In this document: in pieces, positions 1 to 11,490 of the stretch | Numbering within the stretch: position 1 is the first letter of the stretch | Layout: each line of letters opens with the position of its first letter | Assembly: GCA_949358305.1 (NCBI GenBank) | Contig: OX442314.1 | Span: 24,357,060 to 24,421,059, forward strand | Source: Strigamia acuminata | Lineage: Eukaryota; Arthropoda; Chilopoda; Geophilomorpha; Linotaeniidae | Reading direction: 5' to 3' | DNA: 64,000 nucleotides | The notes under the pieces: generated by a model | Told to the model about the DNA's origin: nothing | What the model saw: the letters and a program-made list of their open reading frames with translations, nothing else | Databases searched by the model: none | Translations under genes and position numbers: made by a program

Positions 1-3000
1 TTAGAGTTTGACATGAACCAGTGGGAGGTCAGACCTCTTGTTATAATGAGTGTTTGTGGACTGTGATGACATACGCCAGCTGTTGTGTAAGGCTTCAAAT
101 ACATGACCAAAAAAATCGGGATATTTCCCACACGGTTCAAAATATATTTTACAATGTATTGCTTATTCCAAAATTCCAAAAGAGCATTTGGCAGAATTTA
201 GTGTATTATTTACACATTAAATAATGCATTTCATAATACAATTTAAAAAATTCATATTTGACAAATAATAATATTGGAAATGCATTTCTTCATACATTTA
301 ACAAAATCTATTATCGTTTGCTCGCAAAAATATATTATTATAAAATACATTGCAATATAATTTCAATATATTTTTTTACCATATGGGTTTGGGCACCTCA
401 ATAACCCAGAATTCCAAGAATTTGAGTTAATTTATGATTCTCTTTTGATGATATACGTAGATACACTTTATTTTTCGGTACATTGCAGCAAAGCTGTAGC
501 TAAGGGCACAAGATAAACAACGTTAAAAAGTGGCCAGATTTCCTGCTATCCATCATATGGACTTCGGGAGGTGGAACAAGATAAATTGGAATTTAAAAAA
601 TAAAGAAAATATAGAAAATTTTAATGGATGACATGGATTCCAGCATTTTTGAAATATTTTTTTTACGGCGAATATCGGAATTCGATATTTCATTATTCTG
701 TTTAAAGTTATGCGTAAAAATAGAATACATTATTGGTTAAAAAGTCATTTGAAAAGTGCCCAAATGACGAAACTTAGATGCAGATTGCTGTTTGAAATGC
801 ACTGGTAGCTTTAACCTTGTAATAGAGCAGATTTTTGGGTAATGACATTAGATTCATGCAAGATTCCAATTAAGGTTGACTTCACCTGAAAAGGTCGACT
901 TGATATTAACCGGAAGAGGTGAAACCATTGCAATTCTGACCCATGTTTTACACAGTTAAAGCTGATCATTTTATTTTGCTTTTAACTAAATTGAATGCAT
1001 TTATGCCATTTAGTTGAAAATGCGGTTATAAAGTTGATAAAAGAAAGAGTTTTATTGACATTACTCACTTCACCTTAAGGCACTGGATGGTACTCGTGAT
1101 TTTGATGAGATTTGACACATAATAATGAGGTAAACAGGCTTCTTGACAAAAACTGGTAAGTTAATAAGTGGAGCTGTCTCGGCGCATTCAACGCCAAAGT
1201 CAGCACGTCAACTTTTATTATTACAATTAATAATTACATTTTTAAACACAAAAATTACTACTACATGTGAACCTACTTAGTTCCTTGTTGTCCCTATATT
1301 TTTTCTATAGTTTATTTCATTTTTATCTTGGATACTTCAAGTACTTTCAGTTTTGTATGCACAATTGTACGTTTGTTGGGCAAATTTTATTCTTTCGAAT
1401 GAATAGGGGGAAAAGTCAAACAATAAACTGGTAAAGAAGTTAAAGTTAAAAAAATAAAAAAAATCCGGACACTGCAGACTAAAATAATCATTAATCAATA
1501 AGTTAGTACTGTATTCCAAATTCTGTGGTTATTGATCATTTTGCCCATCAATAATCACCAATTTCTTGTCCCTGAATCAAACTTCGATTACAAATTTTAT
1601 TCTATTTTATTTGTACTGAAGAAATCACTTCTAGATAAGATCACGTTCAGTAAATGTTTGCTACCATCAAATCAGCCATCTGAGCGAATACTTCTACCAC
1701 TTCCTTCGAATACACGCCCTAATTGTGCTTCATTATTATTGCAGTGCTTTAAGCTTGCTGGAATAATTTTTAAGAAAACTTAATCCAAAAAGGAAAACCT
1801 TTGTACACATCCTAAGGTTGTGCCCTATAATTTCCTCTCTGGTTTGTGTATTTAGCCTCTACGTTAAAAAAGGCTTTGTTTGGTACAAACAAACATGGTC
1901 TTCTACGTATACAAATTTGTACACACATTGAGTCGAGTGCTAAAACTCCCGTAAAATAGAACATTAATATTTTAACTAACAGTAGCTGAATATAAAAAAT
2001 ACGAACACAAGAGCAGTCCTTTCAGCTCTGGTTGTTTTACACAGCACGGACGATTGCACAAACTTTAATCGAAGCATTTCCTGCACGTTTTTCGACAATA
2101 AATATTTGTGTCATAATTCCTCAATTTGATAGCCAAGTTGTGCATTGTCATCATCGCCTTTAACTGGCAAATGAGCACGTGCAAACCATCATGCAAATTG
2201 GAGATTGGCAAGCGAGCAAAAGTGTGTTGGGTCATAGGCTAAGCCTTTCGGTACAGGATATGAGGGGGCAAATGGTGGGGAAGTGGGTGGAGCAAGCAAT
2301 GGTTCCATTATGAAACATCAATGGCCCGTATGCTTTAAACTTTAGTCTGCGCACTTTGCAAACTTTAATCCCGTGGGTAATCCATCGGCATAGCCAGGAA
2401 CAAAGCGGCCTGGCTAGGCCTGGTTACATATACACACACTGCCGCCATCGTGACTGCTTACATTATGCAGACGGCGCTGCGGGTGGTGGAAGACGAAAGC
2501 TTAAGCTGAGTTTTCCCCCGTGCAAAATATCACTTTTGTCTGTTGTGTGTAGTTGAGCTTAGGTTAATGGGCAAGTTTGAAAGCGCACCAAGTGTGGAAT
2601 ATTAAATTACATTATCACTTATGTTGCCAGCACTAAAAACGCTCGTCTTTCTGTGATGAATAGGAAATTAGATCGGCAATGCACAAACAGAAAAGAGAGT
2701 GAGTTTACGACTAGCTTGGGGAAAAATAAAAGGCATATTTAGACGAGAAGACGTCGAAATTGCACACATCCACCGTACGTATGATTTATGATTTTCGGAA
2801 GTGGGGCGACGACCGACTCACTACGTCTAAATTCCCCACTGTCATTCGACTCTACCTCTTCACACTTTACAGCTTGTTTTTATTTGTTAGCTCAAGATGA
2901 AAGCCAAGTGACTAATCTGCAACACCTAAATGCAAATATGCTGCGAAATTGTGGAATGAAACTTCAATATCATAAACATCTTTTATTTCAATTTTCATTT

Positions 3001-5300
3001 TTTTTTTGTTTTTACTACCAATTTTTTTTTTCTTTGCGCTTATTTCTCTTGAGAAAAAAAGAACTAGAAACGTTACTCTTAAATGCTAGAAAGCTTCGTA
3101 CGGTACTCAATTCGAAGCACTAAAAATACCTGGAAAAAATGTAGATTGCAAAGTGCATTAAAAGGCCACTCCTCTTCATAGCCAAAGTGAAGTAAAAGGC
3201 ATGAGAATTTTACAGTAAATTAGCATAAAAAAATAATTTAGAGGTTATGTTTTTATCCCCCTCTCTTTTTTTTTCTTTTTTTTTTTTAAAGTGCATATGT
3301 AACGTGGAATCAATTTAAACATGAAATCATGATAATCATGATAATATTCTAGCTCTGGTGTAGTGCAGAAAAGCTCTAGAGATAAAAGATTTGCTAAGAA
3401 AAATCTTGTTTGTGTCTCATCAGTATTTAACAAGCCATTGAGTGAGGTCAATTTAGTTTAACTTTCAGCAAACGCCAAACATTATTTTCTACTCAATTTA
3501 AGAACGAACCAACCGCTTTATATTTCCTTCCTGTTTTCAAAGCAAAAATTCGCCTTTAACAAATATTTGGAAAACTCCGAATTTGGTCCGAAGCGCTAAT
3601 CTGTTCGCTTAAAATTTAATTAAATTAAAACGTTTTGGTTTCAATCTTCACCTTTACTAACACAATATTTTATCCAAACAAAACACGTTTTTTTTTTATT
3701 TAAATTAAAAATCGAAACGATTTTCAATATTTTATCAGATAAAACTCTAATTTTAATGTATTGCACTGTAATCATGCATCTTTAATGATGTGTTTACATT
3801 TAACCAGACAAAATTTAGATGTATCAAGCAAATACAGAAACAACTCAGCTTTCAAAAATTTTATTCGAAAATCTTGAAATACTGACCACTTCACATCAAA
3901 CATAAAACTTCTCCGAACCGACCCGAAATCTTTGAGCAAACACAGAGTTCAAATTAGGGTTAACACCAACCATGTCCAGCAGGTGTAAGTTAAGATTAGA
4001 CTGGGACCGGTACTGTGAGTAACAGTCATTGGGGTCACGATCCGTGGTTTAAAAAACTTTAAATTCAAACAAAAGCTACAATGATTGAAACCACCTTAGT
4101 GCAAACATCGTCTAATTTATTACCGCACTTGCAATTTCGTCTAAATTAATTTAACCGTGTGCGAAGTAATTCTACAACACGAATTCTAAAAATCCTTATC
4201 AATAAATCTCTATAAAATTATTTCCAGGCGATAAACCCTAGTTGAACCACTTTACACAAACTGAATATGGTAATTTAGATTGGCCAAGCTAAAGCAAACA
4301 ACACTAATTTCCTTCATTAGCACACTCGTGTAATTTTGTTTCATTTCCTTCGAAAAAAAAAAATCAAAATTACGACAACATTTTTTTAAAACTCCTCAAT
4401 TTCTCCAAATCCCACAAGGCCCCAACTCGTGTTTAGACTTCAATTTGTCAAAAATCTACAAAATCAACCTCAAATCGAATAAAAAAGCCAAGAAATTGCC
4501 CTCAAACCCTAAATAACGCTTTCAATTGCGCCAAACTGCTCGAGCGACCATCTCATCTAAGCTTACATCACACAATGACACGATTTAATGGAGTACTTAC
4601 TTTTCTTTAATAAAAAGCACTTTTCAAAGCACTAAAAACTTTCTTTCTTTTTTCAAAAAGTCTAAACAATTTTTTTTGGCGGAAGAAAATGCAAAAACGT
4701 TGTTCGAGTTGAACAATCAGCAAAGTTCAAAAGCACTGGTCAAAAAGCAAGTAAACGGGCACACTGCGACGGCGCTCGTAGAAAAGCCTCGCCTTTAGGT
4801 TAGTGGCATTTGGCAATGCTCCAATGCTACATTTATTAAAAATGTGTATCGCAGTATGCAGTGGAATAATAGGAAAACGGGGAGTGCAGTAATTTGGCGT
4901 CTTCCTTTACGAGCGAGTTGTTGGCTGTAACCATACACTGGGCATCACAACTCTGTGATTTGCTGCTGAAAACTGAGATAAACCTTTAATGGTGTTAACA
5001 AGTGCAGCTTTGCTTTTCTCGCTGTCACACGACTCTAATCGGAGAACCAAACGCCCATCGTCGCCGCCGTCCCTTTCGAAGAAGTACAAAACTCCTCAGT
5101 GCGACGACTGATAAGCTGACTCAAGTAAAAGCAAAATGCAAGCGCTCAACTTTTACATTACACTCGACATGTCAACAACAACCGCACGCAACGTGCACTT
5201 ATTATTAACGGTGCGAACACTCGAAAACAAGGCACACAAAAAAATGTATAAAACTTTATGAAAGATGTGAAAAATGATAAAATTAAATAAAACCGGCGGC
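1..5300. other. AT-rich upstream DNA with no recognised gene
   Basis: Apart from an AATGCATT-rich repeat at about 150-385, I see only AT-rich sequence, homopolymer tracts (3001-3060, 3260-3290) and short chance frames. A GC-richer stretch at 2355-2570 has a 66-codon open frame without recognisable motifs. Confidence 0.5.
150..385 (+). repeat. AATGCATT-rich dispersed repeat, copy 1
   Basis: Contains TTAAATAATGCATTTCATAA, GACAAATAAT and the 3' phrase TACATTGCAATATAATTTCA followed by CATATGGG. The same phrases recur near 11275-11490 (opposite strand), 12020-12095, 14155-14475 and 25690-25850. A non-coding interspersed family whose ends are not clear. Confidence 0.65.
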
Positions 5301-6032
5301 GACGAGTTTTCGCTGCAACCAGAACTCAACGGTTCGGTTCAAACCAGTGGCTTTGTCCGGCGAAATAATTCAATTGGCTTTTCGCTTTTTTTTCCCTTCT
5401 TGAATTTCAGATCAGGTTGAAACGAACCAATTAAAAGCTTCGCCAACTTTTTTTTCCTCACCTACCGAGTGCTTTTCTTTCTTCTTAGGTGTTTGTGTGT
5501 GAAAGAATTGGCGATCAGCATTCAAATTAGAAAATAATATAAAGGTGAAATTCGGTAAACAAATCGATTTCAAAATATATTTAAAGAAATATAAAAATTT
5601 CTCGAATTTTAAAAATAAATAAAATTAAAATCAAATATATATTATTTGACGTTTTTCAAAGCAAACTGTGAAGCAGAATCGACCATTAAAACAAGAAGAA
5701 AAACAAAAACAATTCTTAAAAGCATTCGTTTCCATTTAAATTCATTCGGGAGCTCAGCAGCAAAGCCCAGGACGGGAGCAGCTCAGCAAACCGCGGTTCG
5801 AATTTCTAGTAATGTATTGTCGAAAAAGAGCAGTTTGAGGTTTGGAAATCGCACTCAAATTTTTACACAGGGATTTGATGGTATACCGAAGGAGAAGCCA
5901 GCAGATCCCTCCCTCTCAGTCCATCGAATACCAGTCTGCGAATTAAGTGCTTCCATTGGACTTATGCTTCATCAATTTCCTGTAGGGCAAATTTTCTGCC
6001 ATGTAATAAAATTTTGGCGAACTGCCGCAAGG
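5300..6032 (+). other. Possible 5' untranslated exon and promoter region
   Basis: CpG-containing, GC-richer sequence around 4760-5350 is followed by a segment ending in a good donor, CAAG|GTAGGA, after 6032. The phase needed by the exon at 7170 (one base over) is closed by stops just upstream of this donor, so it cannot be the coding exon directly before it and would have to be untranslated. The 129-codon open frame 5646-6035 has no signal peptide and no recognised motif. Low-confidence inference. Confidence 0.2.
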
Positions 6033-6357
6033 TAGGATAAAAATGCCATGCGTGGGAACGAACAGATGTAGGACGACTATGGGAAAGTCTCTTAACCCAA
6101 CAATATACGGTTAAACGCTATCGACAGAACCGGGCACCATCGATTGATCGCTACCTGCATTTCTCAAAGCGTTTAAGCATCAATTACCACGACAAATAAA
6201 CTCTTCATCTTTATCTAACTTTGTACGTGTGCGTGTTTATTTTAATTTTATTTTTTATACTAATCTAAATGCTCTCATACAACATCCGCTCTCTACTCAC
6301 AGAACCGCGATAATTAAAATAGATTTTCAATCTCAAAAAGTCGATTTTTGCACCTAA

Positions 6358-6742
6358 AGATGGAAACACAAGGGAGCGGGTAGAATTTAAAAGCTTGCTT
6401 TTACTTGAAAAAGCGGCTAAAAACTCGCCCGCTTGAGCAAACACAAGCTTGCGTTTTTATTCTAAGCTTTGTTTTGAAGCGAGCTTGTACTCACCCTCTT
6501 TGATCAAACTGAGTTTGATTGACCATCTTCAAGCTTGCTGGTGTTTTGGTCGTGTGACTTTGACAGCCAATCAGAATCGTGAGCAAATTCTTGGAGGAGA
6601 TTTTGGCGGGAATTTCTGGGTAGCTACCTGGCCAGTTAAGTTTGTAAGGCAAAAGCGGGTGAAGTGAGCTTGTAAATGACTCCTTCTTTAAACTTGTACT
6701 AGGAAGCTTTGGAATTTTACCCGCTCCCTCGTGTTTCCACCT
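6358..6742. mobile_element. 385-bp MITE with AGRTGGAAACAC termini, copy 1
   Basis: Inverted termini of about 30 bp: the left starts AGATGGAAACACAAGGGAGC and the right, on the other strand, AGGTGGAAACACGAGGGAGC, both continuing into GGGTA. The second copy at 33012-33377 is in the opposite orientation and similar throughout, which defines a family of non-autonomous DNA transposons. No transposase frame. Target duplications are not obvious. Confidence 0.8.
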
Positions 6743-7169
6743 TCAAAATGCAATTTTTATTGCTTAAAAATCAGAATAAGCGAAAAACTGTAGCCAAAGC
6801 AAGGTGTAAGAGGTGCCAACATCCATTTTGAATGAAACTGCTTACTCTGAAAAGTTTATTCTTTAAATTTGTCGGTTGCACCAGTAAGATTAAAGCTACT
6901 TATTCTCAATTACAGACTAAATGTTCAATTATTAGCGAGTCAATGCATTTAGTAGCCACTAAATCTTTCCACGCGCAGCTAGAGTGAAAGCGGAATTAGT
7001 TTTCTATACAATTAAAAACATTAAAAAAACATACGTTAAAGCCTATCATTGACGATCACCTTTAAATTAAATTACAAACTTTATTTCATTTTCAAATAAA
7101 AATTTGCATTAATTAAACGCTTTAAACGCCACTAAGAAGCTCCGAGTTAATTTCCTTTTTCATTCTCAG

Positions 7170-7320
7170 ACGCGGAAAAGGGCACGTGCAATCGCACAAT
7201 CCAGATTTCTGAAGAGGTGAGCACCCCCGAAGTGACTTCCGCCAACCGTGGACGTCCATTGACGTGTTGGTATCGCTTCCACATGGATCCTCAACAGAGC
7301 GACTGGATCATTACAGTCAG
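7170..7320 (+). CDS. CUB/LDLa membrane protein, first recognisable exon (start of CUB1)
   Basis: Internal exon with acceptor TTCTCAG before 7170 and donor AG|GTAGGG after 7320. The first two bases complete a codon begun in an upstream exon that was not found. The frame encodes about 50 residues, with a cysteine (GTCNRTIQ), then TCWYRFHM and WIITVR, the usual opening of a CUB domain (first cysteine pair, aromatic beta-strand). The last two bases (AG) join the G of the exon at 20066 to make Arg, giving the continuous CUB strand WIITVRFHKFKVG. No initiator Met or signal peptide is present, so the 5' coding exon lies upstream, possibly outside the window. The exon is GC-richer than its AT-rich surroundings. 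A long open frame on the opposite strand here is a shadow. Confidence 0.8.
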
Positions 7321-9620
7321 GTAGGGAACTGGTAACGTGTACTTGCAAAATTTTAATTAAAAAGCAGAAAGAAGGAGAATAGAAAGAAGAAGGAAAAAAA
7401 AATTCTACAAAGTGCAAATGCATGAATAAATATCGATAGAAAATGCTTGAAATAGTTTGATGCACAAATGAAATTTATTGCTGAAAGCGTTTCCACGTGG
7501 AGGAAAGAAGTTGGTCTAGGCTATTTTGTATGCAGCAGTAAGTCAAGACAAAATCGCTAGTGCAACGATGAAAATGTTGTTGTCAACCACTTTGCTCGCT
7601 TGATTGCTGAGGTGATAAAGTGGAACACACGAGACTACCAAAGAGAAAGTGGAGTGTGTATCTGATGGACTGACATTGGGAAATTGGTTTCGCCGTGGTC
7701 GCTTCGTTCAAATAGAAATATCTTAGGGCTAAAAATCAAGGCCGGGAAACGTCTCAAAAATGGAAATGAAGATGGGAAAAATAAGAAAAATGAAAAAAAT
7801 AAAATAGAATATGCTTTGGCTTTAGGTGATGCAAAAACAAACTTTGAGTATTCTTTTTGTTTGTTTTTTTGTTTTGTTTTGAGATGAATTGATTGAATGG
7901 GACTAGCTTGAGTTTGACATTTTGTTTAGTTTGTTTATAAGGTACACATAAATATTGAAATTTTGTATAAATATTCTCCCTCCCTCCTTCCATCCACCAC
8001 CATTTTTTTTTCTCCCTTTCTCTATTGTATTACTATGCTCGCAATGTTTGTTTAGTAGATTAACATTGCTTCACAGAATACACAGAATTTATTATTCTTT
8101 TTTCTCGAGGTAAAAAAGATTTGTTTTGAATTTTATTTGAATTATGTATTTAATTTTTTCAACTTCATTTTCGTTTAATGGAATTTACAAAACGAAAAGC
8201 AAAAAAAAGACAAAAAGATTAAAAGGGATAATTCAAGGCGCACAAAACCATCCAGAGAATATTTATCATTCATTCTGGTATTTATTAATTTTTTTTTATT
8301 TTTATAAAAAAATTTTCCACGCTTAAATTTTCACCGTTAAAATTAATGATATACGACTTTAAGGAATAAATGACCCTTTGAATTGCGAGTCGATATTGCA
8401 CGAAAAAGAATCTTAATTGGGATCTGGTCGGCGAGGGAAAGGAAAAGACATACTCGATTTTCCAAATCCGACATCCTCTGGGATGGGATGCGATGCAAAG
8501 AGAAAACGTGGCGGGTATTAATCAAAATCCACTTGTTCACGTTTCCCATTGCAACTTTCGAGACGAAAGAAAATAAATCTGATGATTAATACTTCCTAAA
8601 GTATTTCCTTCCCTGCTCCAAAATTATTATTTTTTGATTAATTACCTAACGAGTGATAGCAATGTTCTTCGACTTAGAGTTGATAAAGAAGGAAGAAATG
8701 GAATTAGGAAAAAGTAAAAAGGAAAAGAAAAAGAGAAAAAGAAAAAAAAAAGGCTCGCATTTCGAGAAAATCATTCTGAGAACTGCCGTCGTAAAAACGC
8801 CCGTATCTCGATGCAAATCCATTTCAGTTTTGCGGTTAAATGCACCTATTTCTATTTCCCTGACTCAATGCATATGCATACAGTGTACAAATCGTGCGGG
8901 GAAGCTAGAACCTACTTCATTTGAATATCAACAAGCATAACCGTATCCATGCCATCGTCTCGTTAATATTTTACAATTTGAAAATTCTAAATAAATTCAA
9001 AAATATAATGAAATTACTGCGATTTTCGTCCAAAAATGCGTGTGGAAACACGAGATAAAATAAATTTAAAAAATTCCAGTCTTTACAAAAAATCATATTT
9101 ATAGAAGATTTTATATTAAAAAAAATAAACTTTTTTTTAACACAACAGACTACCAAAGCAGATCATCATAAGAAGCTTTGCAGCAAAGAATCTTTTGCAA
9201 AAACTCTATATTTGCTTCTGCCAAACAATTGGTACAAACACTGAAGCAACACGCCAGAACGACCAAAGGTCATGTCCCCGAATTCCTTCTTCTCAAAGCT
9301 GATTGCTCCATGGCAAATTGGTCAAACCTGACTCCCTGATTCCGATAAATTTTACTTTCTATTAGAAATCTCTCTCTATTGCGAGCCAAAATATCAATCG
9401 AAAATATTTTTCCTTACATTTATTGTCAATATTTCCTAGAATTTAATTATCCCGCATAAAAATAACGTAAAAAAGAGTCATTAACCATGAATTGTTTAAG
9501 TTTTTCTCACTAACCACAAAATGTCATCCAAACCATTAAAATTTTTATGTCATTTCCTTTGTCCTATCTATGTTTTGTTCTCCGTCAGGCTCCGAGACTA
9601 AAGGTTGACACTAAAGGCTA

Positions 9621-10594
9621 ACAAGGAGACCGCAAGAGTGTGTAATCCACAATTGTTAAAATAATTGTTAAATAAAGTATTCACATGACCTGAGCAATCT
9701 ATTTTTCTCATATTAAAATGCACCTCTCTCTCACATTGTTACAAACAGTTACAACACACAGGATTCCTTACTGTGTGTTGAAACAACTTTTTTCACTTTT
9801 TTGAGTAAAAAGGTCAAGTGTAGCACTACACTTGGTGATTAGCCTGTTCAAACCTTACTCTGGAACCCAGGTAATTTGATATCACATGACATATGACATC
9901 ACAACTTTGTTCACCAACATGACTGCCTGCTTGAAGCAACAATAGTGTGTTGTGGTGGCTCAGTGGTTAAGGCAATGAACCAGTAATCTTTTCACACAGG
10001 TTCAAATCCCTGTTGTCTGTGAAAATTTTTACTTTAATTTTTTTTTTTTTTTTAGCAGTAAAGTTGATGTTTGTTATTTTATATATGTTAAAAAATTAAA
10101 ATTAATTATATTAAATTTTTTTAAAAACAAGTATAAAATAATAAACATTAACTTTACTGCTAAAAATAAATAAAAAATTAAAGTAAAAATTTTCACAGAC
10201 AACAGGGATTTGAACCTGTGTGAAAAGATTACTGGTTCATTGCCTTAACCACTGAGCCACCACAACACACTATTGTTGCTTCAAGCAGGCAGTCATGTTG
10301 GTGAACAAAGTTGTGATGTCATATGTCATGTGATATCAAATTACCTGGGTTCCAGAGTAAGGTTTGAACAGGCTAATCACCAAGTGTAGTGCTACACTTG
10401 ACCTTTTTACTCAAAAAAGTGAAAAAAGGTGTTTCAACACACAGTAAGGAATCCTGTGTGTTGTAACTGTTTGTAACAATGTGAGAGAGAGGTGCATTTT
10501 AATATGAGAAAAATAGATTGCTCAGGTCATGTGAATACTTTATTTAACAATTATTTTAACAATTGTGGATTACACACTCTTGCGGTCTCCTTGT
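9621..10594. mobile_element. 974-bp near-perfect palindrome of two head-to-head tRNA-derived SINE copies
   Basis: Two arms of about 465 bp (9621-10085 and 10130-10594) are reverse complements with very few mismatches, separated by about 45 bp of A/T-rich spacer. Each arm contains a Pol III type 2 promoter: A box TGGCTCAGTGG (9956-9966) and B box GGTTCAAATCC (9999-10009), 43 bp from A-box start to B-box start, followed by a T-run. The reverse arm has them at 10249-10259 and 10206-10216. The sequences that should form an acceptor stem do not pair, so it is not a working tRNA gene. The outer ends are ACAAGGAGACC and its complement. Confidence 0.85.
9956..10009 (+). promoter_or_regulatory. Internal Pol III promoter (A and B boxes) of the SINE, left arm
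   Basis: A box TGGCTCAGTGG at 9956-9966 and B box GGTTCAAATCC at 9999-10009 match the TRGYNNARNGG / GGTTCRANTCC consensuses with tRNA-like spacing. The mirror copy in the right arm spans 10206-10259 on the minus strand. Confidence 0.75.
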
Positions 10595-10853
10595 AAGTTA
10601 AATTGCAACAACCTTTATTTCGAATGACACCATACTACAACTACAACGTCTCGTATTTCATGCACGCACATATAGGCACATGCCAAAAGGCTTAATAGGC
10701 TTAATGTGCGAACGCAACACCACTTCCCCATTTAAAGAAGTGAGAGGCGCCTTCAATGTGAACTGTACAAATCCTCATCACTACCACCAGGTACACATTG
10801 AAACCACCATGTTAGTGTAAAAGCACACACTCATCACTCTGAATCTATGGAAT

Positions 10854-11313
10854 TCAACATACACCCTGAATGCCTCTTGTGAACATTAATTCAGCCATCT
10901 TGTAATTGTAGCACACAAAAGAGGATAGCAGCTTACGTATAGTTTGTCGTTTTTCTTGTCGCCACGACAACAGTACATTGGTAAATGCGAGCCAGTCTGC
11001 ACCTCTCCTAAGGAGGGTATTGGTTTTGGCAAGACTGTGTGCTGATAAAATTGAACTGTTAAGGCAGCACCATACTGTTGTAAATACATTGTCCAGAACT
11101 GTGTTGCACAAATGCTGGCAAGTTATTCATATGTCTCAAACGGCCAAATACCATCATTGTCCAAGTCGGTTGTGTAGTTGCTGCTTGAGTAACGACAATA
11201 ATGTTCACGAAAATAAAAGAAAGCGCAGACAAAAACACGTTGTTTCTTGGCAAAGTTGAACACAAAACTGGAATATTATATTTCAAAAATACATTGAAAT
11301 TATTGGGTTTCAT
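10854..11313 (-). pseudogene. Degenerate coding-like stretch, unidentified
   Basis: The minus strand carries overlapping frames, a hydrophobic start (SALSFIFVNIIVVTQAA, secretion-signal-like) followed by TWTMMVFGRLRHMNNLPA, then frame changes into QQYGAALTVQFYQHT and related sequence. The base composition is less AT-rich than the flanks. It looks like a once-coding sequence, cellular or mobile-element, broken by frameshifts. I do not recognise the family. Confidence 0.25.
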
Positions 11314-11490
11314 AAGAATGCTTTTTATAATACATTTTTGCGTGCTATTGGTTTGCTAATGATGACACATTTTGTAAAATGTATTATGAAATGCAACGCC
11401 AATACTTTTATTTGTCAAATGTGAATGCATTTTCAAATGGATTTTTTCAATTGTATTACAAAATGCATTATTTAATTAATGTACAATACA
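11275..11490 (-). repeat. AATGCATT-rich dispersed repeat, copy 2
   Basis: Reverse orientation relative to the copies at 150 and 14155. It shares the reverse complements of the GCACGCAAAAATG..., GACAAATAA and AATGCATTTTGTAAT phrases. It lies beside the minus-strand coding-like stretch at 10854-11313 and may have inserted next to it. Confidence 0.6.

Noticed and set aside
5646-6035. 129-codon frame as the first coding exon
   Set aside because: No signal peptide, the frame does not give the phase required by the exon at 7170, and no motifs are present. At most a 5' untranslated exon.
9949-10020. Functional tRNA gene
   Set aside because: A and B boxes match, but the flanks do not form an acceptor stem and the copy is embedded in a repeat followed by a T-run. 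It is a SINE.
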